This document shows, one piece after another, positions 1 through 8,073 of a stretch of DNA of 64,000 nucleotides. The stretch's first letter is position 1; each line of letters opens with the position of its first letter. The position numbers and the translations under genes were made by a program. Source of the DNA: Microbispora oryzae (GTDB lineage Bacteria > Actinomycetota > Actinomycetes > Streptosporangiales > Streptosporangiaceae). The notes beneath the pieces were generated by a model, which searched no databases, was not told the origin of the DNA, and was given only the letters and a program-made list of their open reading frames with translations. The DNA lies in the NCBI RefSeq assembly GCF_017896165.1, contig NZ_JAFCNB010000009.1, forward strand, positions 238,612 through 302,611, given 5' to 3'.

Positions 1-99
1 GTCACGGGTGGGGCAAAGGAATGTGGACATGCATCCACCGCTTCATGGCTCCGCTCAGACAGACCGAGCACCCCTGATCTGAACGCGGCGGCACCGAGC

Positions 100-1821
100 A
101 TGTCAGTGCCGAGCGCCTCAGCGTCGAGCACGCCATCGTCGGGGGTGTCTACGTCGGACGCGGCCATGTCAGGTGCGGCGGAGCCTAGCGAGGCGGAGTC
201 CAGTGCAGCGGTGCCGGGCATGCCGGGAGCGCCGGGGATGCCTGGTGTGCCGGTGGTGGTGCGGCGTGGTCCGGGGATGACGGGTGCGCAGGCGTCGCGG
301 TGGTTGCGGATCTCCGGTGAGGTGGCCCGCCTTCCCCTGGTGAAGGCCCGCTACCGGGCCGGGTCCCTGTCCGGCGGAGCGGTGGACGCCATCACCACGG
401 TGACGGCGAAGCTGACCGACGCGCAGACGGCCGAAGCCGAGCAGATTCTGGTGCAACTGGCCGACAGCGCGACCTGCGCCGAGGTGGCCAAAGCCGGCCG
501 CTACATCCGGGAGATCCTCGACCCCGGCACCCTCGTCGAGGAGTGCGAGGACGACTACGCCTCCCGGTTCGTGCTGCTCCGCCCCTCCAGCACCGGCGGC
601 ATGGAGGGTGACTTCCGCCTGCCCAGGGAGGCCGCCGCGCGGCTTCGGGAGTTCATGACCGCCTACGCTCGGCCCAAGGACAGGGACGACGACCGGCCGC
701 TGCGGGTCCGCCAAGCTGACGCGTTCGCGGCGCTGCTCAGTGAGAAGGTCTCCACCGAACTCGTCGTCTTCGTCCGCGCCGAATCCCTCCCCGAAGACAT
801 TCACGCCCCTACCGGCACACAGAACCCCGCTCCGGACATGTCACCAGGTGCAAGCGGCATGCCCGGCACGGCAGGTGGGCGCGCTGGCGAGGTAGGTGGC
901 ATGGCCGGCGAGGGCCGAGACGGTCCAAACGACGAGGCCGCTCCTCCCGGGGATGGTTCCCCCGACGGCGCGACCGAGCAGTCGTGTCCTGGCGACCCCC
1001 GTCCCGACCATGCCGCAGAGCCCGGCCATGGTGCAGAGCCCGGCCATGGTGCGGAGCCCGGCCATGGTGCGGGTTCTGACGATGCCGCATGGTCCGCCGA
1101 CGGCCTACGCTCCGGCAACCGGGGTGATGGCGTGCCCGCTGCGGCTGCGGCTGCGGCTGCCGCTACCGCACACCCCGCTACCGCACACCCCGCTACCGCA
1201 CACCCCGCTACCGCACACCCCGCTACCGCACACCCCGCTACCGCACACCCCGCTACCGCACACCCCGCTACCGCACACGCGGACGCGGACGCGGAGGCGC
1301 AGGCGGATGGGCGGGCGGAGGCGCAGGCCGCCGGAACGCGCGCTGATGCCTGCCGCACGTGCGGACATACCCCCGACAGGTTGGCTCCGGGCCTGCTGGT
1401 CGCGACCGGGCAGTTGCTGCCGGTGAGTGACGTGCACCGGCTGGCGCGGACTTCGCGGTTGACCCGGCTGGTGATGGATGCGAAGGGTCAGGTGCTGGAC
1501 ATGGGGCGTTCGGTGCGGCTGGCCACCCCAGCCCAGCGGAAGGCGCTGCTGGCGCAGTACGCGACCTGCTACTGCCAGGGCTGTCCGATCCCGGCCGACA
1601 TGGCCGAAGTCGACCACGTCCAGGGCTGGATCGACGACGGCGTCACCAACCTCGACCTGCTGGCCCCCGCCTGCACCTTCCACAACCGCGACAAATTCAC
1701 CCACCCCCACCGCTACACCACCCACCGCAACCCCGACGACACCAGGACCCTCCTCCACCACCCGAAGGGGCGCCTCACCCGCCAGCCCCGAACCGGCCGG
1801 GTTACCCGCCCACCGGGGTAA
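100..1821 (+). CDS. 13E12-repeat/DUF222 HNH endonuclease-like protein
   Basis: Predicted 573-residue nuclease-like protein of the actinobacterial 13E12/DUF222 family, which is present in many copies in such genomes and whose role is unclear. The N-terminal ~40 residues are Ala/Ser/Pro-rich. A DUF222-like helical region follows at about residues 70-245. The middle (about 250-420) is low-complexity and carries two sets of perfect short tandem repeats. The C-terminal part (about 425-560) holds a zinc/HNH core: CRTCGH, then CYCQGC, EVDHVQGW, and HNRDKFTH near the end, matching the usual Cys/His and catalytic His pattern. The ATG at 100 is the first plausible start, but the low-complexity N-terminus leaves it uncertain. 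Nuclease activity is inferred from the family and not proven. Confidence 0.8.
   Translation: MSVPSASASSTPSSGVSTSDAAMSGAAEPSEAESSAAVPGMPGAPGMPGVPVVVRRGPGMTGAQASRWLRISGEVARLPLVKARYRAGSLSGGAVDAITTVTAKLTDAQTAEAEQILVQLADSATCAEVAKAGRYIREILDPGTLVEECEDDYASRFVLLRPSSTGGMEGDFRLPREAAARLREFMTAYARPKDRDDDRPLRVRQADAFAALLSEKVSTELVVFVRAESLPEDIHAPTGTQNPAPDMSPGASGMPGTAGGRAGEVGGMAGEGRDGPNDEAAPPGDGSPDGATEQSCPGDPRPDHAAEPGHGAEPGHGAEPGHGAGSDDAAWSADGLRSGNRGDGVPAAAAAAAAATAHPATAHPATAHPATAHPATAHPATAHPATAHPATAHADADAEAQADGRAEAQAAGTRADACRTCGHTPDRLAPGLLVATGQLLPVSDVHRLARTSRLTRLVMDAKGQVLDMGRSVRLATPAQRKALLAQYATCYCQGCPIPADMAEVDHVQGWIDDGVTNLDLLAPACTFHNRDKFTHPHRYTTHRNPDDTRTLLHHPKGRLTRQPRTGRVTRPPG
1018..1071 (+). repeat. 18-bp tandem repeat inside the HNH gene
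   Basis: Three near-perfect copies of an 18-bp unit encode the hexapeptide EPGHGA three times within the linker of the HNH protein. The unit length is a multiple of three, so copy-number change would keep the frame. Confidence 0.85.
1161..1280 (+). repeat. 15-bp tandem repeat (8 copies) inside the HNH gene
   Basis: The unit cgctaccgcacaccc is repeated eight times head to tail; the last copy differs at one base. It encodes a run of PATAH pentapeptides between the DUF222-like part and the HNH part. It is flanked by Ala-rich gcggct runs on the left and by Asp/Ala-rich codons on the right. Near-perfect identity implies recent expansion by slippage. Confidence 0.9.
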
Positions 1822-1849
1822 GGAGGCCGGCGACCGCTCGCGCTGGGGG

Positions 1850-2686
1850 TTACTTAGAACGTCGACCGGCTCGATAGCGGCGCCACAACACCAATGGCAC
1901 TGTTCCTAGGGAACCCGCTAGCAGCGGTGAAGAAACGATTCCTGCGGCGACGTCCAATGCTGGCTGGGTGAACGTGTCAGGGATTGGAAGTATTTTTGCG
2001 CGGTCAAAAGGCCAAGCGATTACGAAGGCTCGGCCTATGACTTTGTCCATCGGGATCGAGCCGCCGCCGGGATCGTCTGTGTGAAATCGCGAGTCGGACG
2101 ACAGGGACCGATGGTCGCCCATCACCCACAGCTGATTTTCCGGTACGGTGACCTCGAAGGTCTGAGTCGAGGGCTCGTCCCCCGGATATAAATAGGCCTT
2201 TTCGTCAAGTGGAGTGCCGTTAACGGTGATCCGACCTGTGGAATCGCAACACTTCACCGTGTCGCCTGGAATCCCTATGACCCGCTTGATGTAGTCGGTC
2301 TCGCTTGGGGCCATGCCGAATTCGGTGCCAACCCAGTGAAATGCCTTGGCGATTGGATTGCTGGGCTCCTGGTACGGAACCTCGATGTCCCAGGAGTCGA
2401 CGCCTGAGAAGACGACGATATCGCCGCGCGCGATCTCGCGGACGTGATAGACGAGCCTGTTGACCAGTACTCGATCGTTGATGAGCAGGGTGTTCTCCAT
2501 CGATCCGGATGGAATGTAGAAGGCCTGGGCCACGAATGACTTAATCAGCAATGCCAGGCCCAGCGCCACGACGACGAAGATCGGGAACTCTCGCAGAAAC
2601 GAGTTCCTCTTGCCTCTGTCGTCCGTTTTGGTCTCCGGGATGTCTTCCGCGACCACATCTACCCCGCTCTCTGTAGGCCAGTGCAT
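1850..2686 (-). CDS. lepB: signal peptidase I
   Basis: Membrane-bound serine protease that removes signal peptides from exported proteins. One N-terminal membrane segment (about residues 34-55) is followed by box B, PSGSMENTL, with the nucleophile Ser62. The catalytic Lys is in YIKRVIGIPGD (Lys134), and box E is MGDHRSLSSDSR. A second hydrophobic segment lies near the C-terminus (about 235-265), as in many actinobacterial type I peptidases. The insertion between the Ser and Lys boxes (about 95-130) is longer than in the smallest family members. The listed ATG has no clear ribosome-binding site. A GTG about ten codons downstream, preceded by a G-rich stretch, is an alternative start. It is a single gene transcribed away from the next block. 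Confidence 0.93.
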   Translation of the reverse strand: MHWPTESGVDVVAEDIPETKTDDRGKRNSFLREFPIFVVVALGLALLIKSFVAQAFYIPSGSMENTLLINDRVLVNRLVYHVREIARGDIVVFSGVDSWDIEVPYQEPSNPIAKAFHWVGTEFGMAPSETDYIKRVIGIPGDTVKCCDSTGRITVNGTPLDEKAYLYPGDEPSTQTFEVTVPENQLWVMGDHRSLSSDSRFHTDDPGGGSIPMDKVIGRAFVIAWPFDRAKILPIPDTFTQPALDVAAGIVSSPLLAGSLGTVPLVLWRRYRAGRRSK

Positions 2687-2789
2687 GAAAGCACCGCGAT
2701 GCCGAGCTTCGCTAGTGCTCGCACGAGACTGGACTCGCGGTCTGACTCGGCAGGACGCGTCCTGTGCCGGTCGGTCAGAAGTTGGCCGC

Positions 2790-3095
2790 TCCGGTGGCGC
2801 CGTGGGCGGTCCAGCCGAGGTCGTCGCGGGCGCGGGCGACGGCCGGTTCGCCGCGCTGGCCGCGGCGGGTCACACCGACATCACCCGAGCTCAGGGGAAG
2901 TTGTTGCAGCGTGTCGGCGAAGAGGGCTCCCCGGTCACCGAGCTCGCCGAATCGGCCCAGGTCACCAAGCAGACCGCCGGATATCTGGTGGACCAGGTGG
3001 AGCGTACGGGCTACCTCGAACGCGCTCCCGACCCCACCGACGCCCGGGCGCGCCTGGTCCGCCTCACCAACCGATCCCTACATCGACGCCGGTGA
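2790..3095 (+). pseudogene. MarR-family regulator remnant
   Basis: This frame encodes a recognisable winged-helix core: GHTDITRAQGKLLQRVGEEG, then VTELAESAQVTKQTAGYLVD, then QVERTGYLERAPDPTDARAR and LVRLT. This is the MarR signature, including the wing with its D-x-R-A-R motif. Homology stops after RLT, where MarR proteins normally continue with ERG and a dimerisation helix; here the frame ends in SLHRRR and stop. The N-terminal dimerisation helix is also poorly preserved, and no convincing start with a ribosome-binding site is visible. It is therefore called a truncated remnant, although a short functional HTH protein cannot be excluded. Confidence 0.6.
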
Positions 3096-3226
3096 TCTCC
3101 CCTGATCTGAGGCGGAGCAGTCCGCGGGGGAGATCACGGCACGGTCCGCCGCCTCGCCGAGCCGTTGTGGGCGCGCTGGTCCATCCATACGGATTTGGGC
3201 TTTCATGGGTGGGCAAAGGGCTCATC

Positions 3227-4279
3227 ATGCCGACGAAGGGGGCCGTCGTCCTGTCGACCGTGTGGAACTGGGTGACGCTGGCGATCGCCGTGGTGGCGGC
3301 GATCGTCGCGGTGGAGCTGCTGCGGCGGGTGCTGAAGTCGCGCCTCATCGGAGAGCGGTGGGCGCTCGCCGGTCCCGTGGTGCGCCGCTGCACGTGGCCG
3401 GGGTTCGCCTCGGCGGTGCTGGCGGCGGCGAGCGCGGTCTACAACCCCGATATGTCCGGCCCCCAGGCCAATGCCCTGGTCCAGCGGCTGTTCACGCTGC
3501 TGCTGATCGGATGCGTGACGTGGCTGGTGATCCAGGCCGCGTACGCGGTGACCGACGTGGTGCTCGACCGGCTCACCCAGGTCGAGGGTGCCCGCAACCG
3601 GCGGGCCCGGCGGATACGCACCCAGATCACGCTGGTTCGCCGGGTCTCGGCCGCCGTCGTCGTGCTGGTCGCGCTGGGCGCGATGCTGTTCACGTTCCCG
3701 CAGGTCCGGGCGCTGGGTGCGGGGCTGCTCGCGTCCGCGGGGATCGCCGGCGTGATCGCCGGCATCGCCGCCCAGTCGACTCTGGGCAATCTGCTCGCGG
3801 GCCTCCAGCTTGCCTTCAGTGACGCCCTCAGGCTTGACGACGTGGTCGTGGTGCGGGACGAGTGGGGCCGCGTGGAGGAGCTGACCCTCACGTACGTCGC
3901 CCTGCGCCTGTGGGACGAACGGCGGTTGATCCTGCCGGTCTCCTACTTCACCGCCAACCCGTTCGAGAACTGGACGCGGCACGAGAGCCGCATCCTCGGC
4001 AGCGTCTTCCTCCGGGTGGACTGGGCCGTACCGGTCGAGGAGATCAGGGCCGAGCTCTACCGGGCGCTGCGCGACAACCCGCTCTGGGACCAGAAGGACT
4101 GGACCCTCCAGGTCACCGACGTCACCCCGCAGGGGCTGATCGAGCTGCGCGCGCTGATGAGCGCGGCCGACTCCGCGAGCGCCTGGGACCTGCGCTGCGA
4201 CATCCGCGAACACCTGGTGGGATTCATCCGGGAGAAGTATCCCGAGAGCCTGCCGCGGCTCCGGATCGACCAGGTCTGA
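3227..4279 (+). CDS. MscS-family mechanosensitive ion channel
   Basis: Predicted 350-residue small-conductance mechanosensitive channel protecting against osmotic downshock at the cytoplasmic membrane. Four hydrophobic segments are visible (about residues 7-26, 50-68, 80-105 and 140-190). The last is the pore helix with alternating Gly/Ala: LGAGLLASAGIAGVIAGIAA, then QSTLGNLLAGLQLAFSD. The MscS beta domain follows, with RLDDVVVV and GRVEELTLTYVALR, and ends in the soluble alpha/beta domain. The ATG at 3227 is chosen because an aaaggg ribosome-binding site sits about 7 nt upstream. The long in-frame extension upstream overlaps the MarR remnant and looks non-coding. It converges with the next gene. 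Confidence 0.85.
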   Translation: MPTKGAVVLSTVWNWVTLAIAVVAAIVAVELLRRVLKSRLIGERWALAGPVVRRCTWPGFASAVLAAASAVYNPDMSGPQANALVQRLFTLLLIGCVTWLVIQAAYAVTDVVLDRLTQVEGARNRRARRIRTQITLVRRVSAAVVVLVALGAMLFTFPQVRALGAGLLASAGIAGVIAGIAAQSTLGNLLAGLQLAFSDALRLDDVVVVRDEWGRVEELTLTYVALRLWDERRLILPVSYFTANPFENWTRHESRILGSVFLRVDWAVPVEEIRAELYRALRDNPLWDQKDWTLQVTDVTPQGLIELRALMSAADSASAWDLRCDIREHLVGFIREKYPESLPRLRIDQV

Positions 4280-4298
4280 CGCCCGGCGCGGGGCGGGA

Positions 4299-5861
4299 TC
4301 ACGGGGAGTTCGACGCCCGCAGGACGCGGGTGCCGCCCGCGATCAGCGCGGTCGCCAGGATCCACCCCGCGGCGATCAGCCCGTTCGCCAGCCACTGGGT
4401 CCAGCCGACCGGCTGCCACGCGCCCCGCTGTTCGAACACGCTGACCGGCACCAGCAGATCGAGGGTGTAGGTGAACGCGTCGAACCGCCGCGACTCGTCC
4501 AGACCGATCTGATGAGGCGGCCAGTGGGAGAAGACCGCGGTGCCCGCGCCCAGCAGCAGGGCCACCCACAGCCCCGCCAGCCAGGGGCGGTAGCCGTACC
4601 CGACGATCAGATCGAGCACCCGGCCCCACAGCCGGCCGGGAAACCGCAGCGTCCGCCTGCGTGCCCGCTGCTTGGCGAGCAGCACCCGGCGGGCGTCCGC
4701 GTCGTGGCCGATCCTCCGGTAGTAGGTGGCGAGTTGCTCGTACGGCTGGGGCCGGTAGCCGTCCGGATCCCGGCGGACCCACGACAGGCGTTCCCGGACC
4801 GGCGCCTGCCCCCGCAGTGACTCGTACGTCAGGCCGTTGAGCTGGACGTGCTCGGGGTAGCCGGCCATGCGGTCGAACAGCACGCCGAGCCGCGAATAGT
4901 TCAGGTTGACCTCGCCCTCGATGGACGCGGGGAGGAGGATCAGCTCGTCGACCTGCATGTGGCTGAGGTGCAGGGCGCGGTCCTGCGCGGACAGCACGGC
5001 CCGGTCGAAGGAGAGCACCCCGCCGATCCTGGCCCCGCGCAACCGGACGGTGCCCCTGGTGGTGAACCCGTGGCTGAACTCGGCGGCCGTCGCCTCCATG
5101 TTGTCCGCCTGCACGGCGTGCGAGCCGGGGGAGACGATGACCGCCCGCTGGGCGTGCAGCCCCGTGTTGAACCGGGCGCCGACGAGGCGCAGGCAGCCGG
5201 TGGCGTGGAGGTCGCGCAGGAACGCCCCGCCGTCCACGATGAGCCCGCCGCCCCACAGCGCCACCGGTCCCCGCGTCCAGGGCTCCCGCCAGTCGTAGGC
5301 GGCGTCCGGGCCGCCGTCCAGGCGCTCGCCCGGCATGGGCCGCGGTGGGCCGGGATCGATCGGGTGCACACGCGCGTGTGTGAGCCGTAACTGCCCGGTG
5401 ATGTGCGCGTTGTCCAGATAGACGCCCGCCCGTACGGTCGACCCGGCGAGATCGAGGAGTCCGTCGATCGTGGCCCGGCGCGCGGCGAAGCTGCGGATGT
5501 CACAGCTCCTCATCCGGACACCCCTGGTCCTGGAGTCGCTCAGGGAGACGTCTCCCCCGAGGTGGCAGCCGAGCAGGTGGATCTTGGATCCGATCGTCGC
5601 GTCGGTCAGGTTGAGATCGCCCACGACGCGCGCCCCGGCCAGGCGGACGGCCGCGACCCGGCCGGGCCGGTTCCCGCGCACACCCAGGAGGAGGGCGATG
5701 ACGACCGAGGCCCGGACCGTACGGCCGCGGCCCCAGGAGCCTCCGGCCGCCGGGTCGTCGCGGGCGCCGTCGCGCAGATCCACCCAGGCGCCCGACGGGT
5801 ACGCCTCCCACAGCCGCCGCTCGGCCGGGGTCATCCAGCGCACCGGGCGTGATCTTCCCAC
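4299..5861 (-). CDS. pentapeptide-repeat-like membrane protein
   Basis: A 520-residue protein of unknown function. The N-terminal two thirds show loosely repeated beta-helix-like strands (GDLNLTDATIGSKIHLLGC, GGDVSLSDSRTRGVRMRSC, GVYLDNAHITGQLRLTHARV), resembling degenerate pentapeptide or right-handed beta-helix repeats. The C-terminal third has at least two membrane spans (PWLAGLWVALLLGAGTAVF and LIAAGWILATALIAGGTRVL). Similar proteins in actinomycetes are sometimes annotated as membrane-associated oxidoreductase, but no cofactor motif is visible here. The GTG start at 5861 has a ggagagg about 12 nt upstream; an ATG nine codons in is an alternative. Confidence 0.75.
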   Translation of the reverse strand: MGRSRPVRWMTPAERRLWEAYPSGAWVDLRDGARDDPAAGGSWGRGRTVRASVVIALLLGVRGNRPGRVAAVRLAGARVVGDLNLTDATIGSKIHLLGCHLGGDVSLSDSRTRGVRMRSCDIRSFAARRATIDGLLDLAGSTVRAGVYLDNAHITGQLRLTHARVHPIDPGPPRPMPGERLDGGPDAAYDWREPWTRGPVALWGGGLIVDGGAFLRDLHATGCLRLVGARFNTGLHAQRAVIVSPGSHAVQADNMEATAAEFSHGFTTRGTVRLRGARIGGVLSFDRAVLSAQDRALHLSHMQVDELILLPASIEGEVNLNYSRLGVLFDRMAGYPEHVQLNGLTYESLRGQAPVRERLSWVRRDPDGYRPQPYEQLATYYRRIGHDADARRVLLAKQRARRRTLRFPGRLWGRVLDLIVGYGYRPWLAGLWVALLLGAGTAVFSHWPPHQIGLDESRRFDAFTYTLDLLVPVSVFEQRGAWQPVGWTQWLANGLIAAGWILATALIAGGTRVLRASNSP

Positions 5862-5910
5862 GGAGCGGACCCTACCTCTCCGCGTGGCACGCGAGGCTTC
5901 CGGTGTCCCG

Positions 5911-5970
5911 ATCAGCAGTCGCAGGAACAGCGGTCACATGATCAGCAGTCGCAGGAACAGCAATCACAGG
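5911..5970 (-). repeat. 30-bp direct duplication spanning the stop of the Cys-rich gene
   Basis: Bases 5911-5940 and 5941-5970 are near-identical 30-bp units; the first 21 bases, starting atcagcagtcgcaggaacag, are the same. The gene on the minus strand ends inside the second unit, and the first lies just past its stop. Reading through the TGA would add SCDRCSCDC and a second TGA, so both units end in CSCDC-stop. Confidence 0.75.
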
Positions 5971-7102
5971 AACAGCCGTCACACGAGCAGCCGTCACAGG
6001 AGCAGCAGTCGCCACAGCCCCCGCCGTGCCCGTGGCCGTGGGAGCAGCGGCAGCAGTCACAGCAGTCGGCGCAGTCACAGGAGCAGTCGCAGTCGTTCAG
6101 GCAGCACCGCTCGTGCCACGGGCGGTGCCGCTGCGCGCTCCAGGGCGGCCGGTAGAGCCCGCAGGTCAGGAAGGTGGCGCCGCCCGCGACCACCTTGCGG
6201 GTCACGCCGGGGCCCGGCACCTCGTCGGGGAAGTCCCCGGGTGGCGGGCCGGGGGTGAAGGGCACGCGGTCCACGGCCCGCCGCGTCTCGTCCCGCAGCA
6301 GCGCCTCCACCAGGTGCGGGTCCTCCAGGTCCAGGTCCCGTACGGCGAGTGCCAGGCCGTGCACCGACCGCTCGCAGAGCAGGCGGGCCTCCTCGACCGG
6401 CGTCCCGGTGGCGTCGAGCGGGTTGAACGCGCCCCGCGCCCGGTCGGCGGCGAGGTCCTCGACGGCGTCGAGCAGGTGCGCGATCCGCCCGAAGTGGCGT
6501 CCGGCCTCCCGGAGGCTCTCGGCGTTGCCCGGTCTGCCCGCGAGGACGGCGGTGTGGGCGAAGGCCGCGGCGACCGCCTCCTCCGTCGGCTCGGTGAGCT
6601 GGAGCAGGGCGCGGCCCGGCGCCGCCTCCAGGGCGGCCTGCCGGTCCGCGGCTTCGGTCAGGACGGCGCCGTCGAAGCCGATCGCGCGGGCGCCGTCGCG
6701 CGCCGCGGCGGCCCACGACGCCGCGAGACCGCGCAGCGGCGCGCCGGAGAGGGGCCGGGCCGCGAGGCCGTCGCGGTCGGCCGCGTGATCACGGATCTTC
6801 CCGGCGGCCAGCGACAGGGACACCACGGCGGCCAGACGGGCGCCCGCCGCCCCGGACGGCACCACCCGGGCGGACCTGAAGCCGCGCAGTGCGCAGGGCC
6901 CGGCCTTCCGGCGGCCGGCGCCGCCCGGGATCTGCGCCTCGGTCAGGACCGAGAGGATCAGCCCGTCGTAGTTGGTCGCGGCTCTGGCCGCCTGCCCGTG
7001 CCGGTCCCGCAGGGTCAGGCAGAGCCCGCACAGGTGCGCGCGCCAGGCGTCGTGAAGGGAGGGACACGAGTGACGGGCGCACGGCTGGAGGATCCCGAAC
7101 AT
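5942..7102 (-). CDS. DUF5685-family protein with Cys-rich tail
   Basis: A 386-residue protein beginning MFGILQPCARHSC and continuing HLCGLCLTLRDRHGQ and NYDGLILSVLTEAQ, which fits the actinobacterial DUF5685 family of unknown function. The N-terminal Cys pairs (C8, C13 and the CGLC motif) look metal-binding. The body (about 60-330) is mostly helical. The last ~50 residues are a striking run of Cys, Asp, Ser, Gly and His (CDCSCDCADCCDCCRC, HGHGHGGGCGDCC, then CSCDG and CSCDC units). The tail could bind several metal ions or be a crosslinked surface motif; this is inference. A perfect 9-bp hairpin lies about 30 bp upstream of the start. Confidence 0.8.
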   Translation of the reverse strand: MFGILQPCARHSCPSLHDAWRAHLCGLCLTLRDRHGQAARAATNYDGLILSVLTEAQIPGGAGRRKAGPCALRGFRSARVVPSGAAGARLAAVVSLSLAAGKIRDHAADRDGLAARPLSGAPLRGLAASWAAAARDGARAIGFDGAVLTEAADRQAALEAAPGRALLQLTEPTEEAVAAAFAHTAVLAGRPGNAESLREAGRHFGRIAHLLDAVEDLAADRARGAFNPLDATGTPVEEARLLCERSVHGLALAVRDLDLEDPHLVEALLRDETRRAVDRVPFTPGPPPGDFPDEVPGPGVTRKVVAGGATFLTCGLYRPPWSAQRHRPWHERCCLNDCDCSCDCADCCDCCRCSHGHGHGGGCGDCCSCDGCSCDGCSCDCCSCDC

Positions 7103-7131
7103 CAGGCTCCTTGGGGGGTCGCGCTGTCGGG

Positions 7132-7152
7132 ATCACCCCGTTTCGGGGTGAT
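7132..7152 (-). promoter_or_regulatory. perfect hairpin upstream of the DUF5685 gene
   Basis: atcaccccg and cggggtgat form a perfect 9-bp inverted repeat with a 3-nt loop, 30-50 bp upstream of the minus-strand start at 7102. It could be an operator or a 5' leader hairpin. No T-run follows on either strand, so a terminator is less likely. The rest of 7103-7460 shows no gene. Confidence 0.45.
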
Positions 7153-7460
7153 TATGTCACCGAAGTGGAGGGAGGGGCGCAGGGCGGAGTGGCGGAAACT
7201 TTCCTCGGGACACGTCCGCCCCCCTCATTTGGGACAGCGGCTAATAAAGACCTGCACCCTGCCGCAAAGGTGGCGGTCCGGTATTGGTGACTGCTCTTTC
7301 CCTGGCCCGCGCGGCGGTAGATCGAGACTTACCGGAGGGCCGTGTGGCACGGCCGCCGGGCGGTGCGAACGTTCCCCGCAGGGCGTTCCCCTCGATTCTC
7401 TTGAGATGCAATATAGGCATAAACGGGACTCGCAGTGGTAATGACCCTGTGAGGTGTGTG

Positions 7461-8051
7461 ATGTCGCAGAATCCATTCGCCAGGCTCGTCCGATGGCTCG
7501 GGCTCGACAGGAATCCGCTTCGGCGCCGGTGCGACCGGGTCGAGGCGGTCGTCAGGCTGGCCGCGGTCATCGGCGTGGCCGTCGCGCTCGTGGTCGGCGT
7601 GTTCGCCGGCATGCGCGAGTACGGCCGCGGAGTGCGGACCGAGGCGCAGCAGGCCCACACCCGCCATCAGGTGAACGCGACCCTGATCGAGAACGTCACG
7701 ACCCCCCGGCTGTCGACGGCCGGCGCCGCGGTGGGGCACGCGCAGGCGCGCTGGAAGGCCCCGGACGGCATGGAGAGGGTCGGGACCGTCGACGCCTCGC
7801 CGAACAAGCGCATGGGCGACGTCGTCAAGGTATGGACGGACGACCACGGGATCATCACGCCTCGCCCGCAGGATCGGGAGACCACGGTGGTCTCCGCGCT
7901 GACGGTCGGGACCGGCATCCCGCTGGGTGTCGCGGCCTTCCTGTCCCTGGTGGTCGTGGCCACCCGATCGGTCAACCAGTGCCGGGCGCGCCGCGTGTGG
8001 GAGGCGCAGTGGACCGTTGTCGAGCCCATGTGGCGGATCAACGGCCGCTGA
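7461..8051 (+). CDS. Rv1733c-type membrane protein
   Basis: A 196-residue protein with two membrane spans (about residues 29-48 and 145-168) and an extracytoplasmic middle domain. The N-terminal NPLRRRCDRVEAVVRLAAV motif and the C-terminal NQCRARRVWEAQW pattern are typical of the actinobacterial Rv1733c-like family, whose function is unknown (in mycobacteria the namesake is a dormancy-associated antigen). The ATG at 7461 is preceded by gtgagg at 6-nt spacing. An upstream in-frame extension to 7284 is rejected because it lacks a ribosome-binding site and is not family-like. Confidence 0.8.
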   Translation: MSQNPFARLVRWLGLDRNPLRRRCDRVEAVVRLAAVIGVAVALVVGVFAGMREYGRGVRTEAQQAHTRHQVNATLIENVTTPRLSTAGAAVGHAQARWKAPDGMERVGTVDASPNKRMGDVVKVWTDDHGIITPRPQDRETTVVSALTVGTGIPLGVAAFLSLVVVATRSVNQCRARRVWEAQWTVVEPMWRINGR

Positions 8052-8073
8052 TCCCGGGCGGGGCCGGGCGGGG

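Noticed and set aside
1161..1280. CRISPR-like array
   Set aside because: The repeats are contiguous with no spacers, in frame, and code for PATAH pentapeptides inside an HNH protein.
2610..2789. N-terminal part of a MarR protein upstream of the remnant
   Set aside because: This stretch overlaps the lepB start on the other strand and shows no MarR dimerisation helix.
5911..5970. TGA in the Cys-rich tail as a selenocysteine codon
   Set aside because: Tempting because Sec would suit a Cys-rich tail, but the TGA is simply part of a 30-bp duplicated unit that ends in the same TGA, and I see no SECIS-like element next to it.
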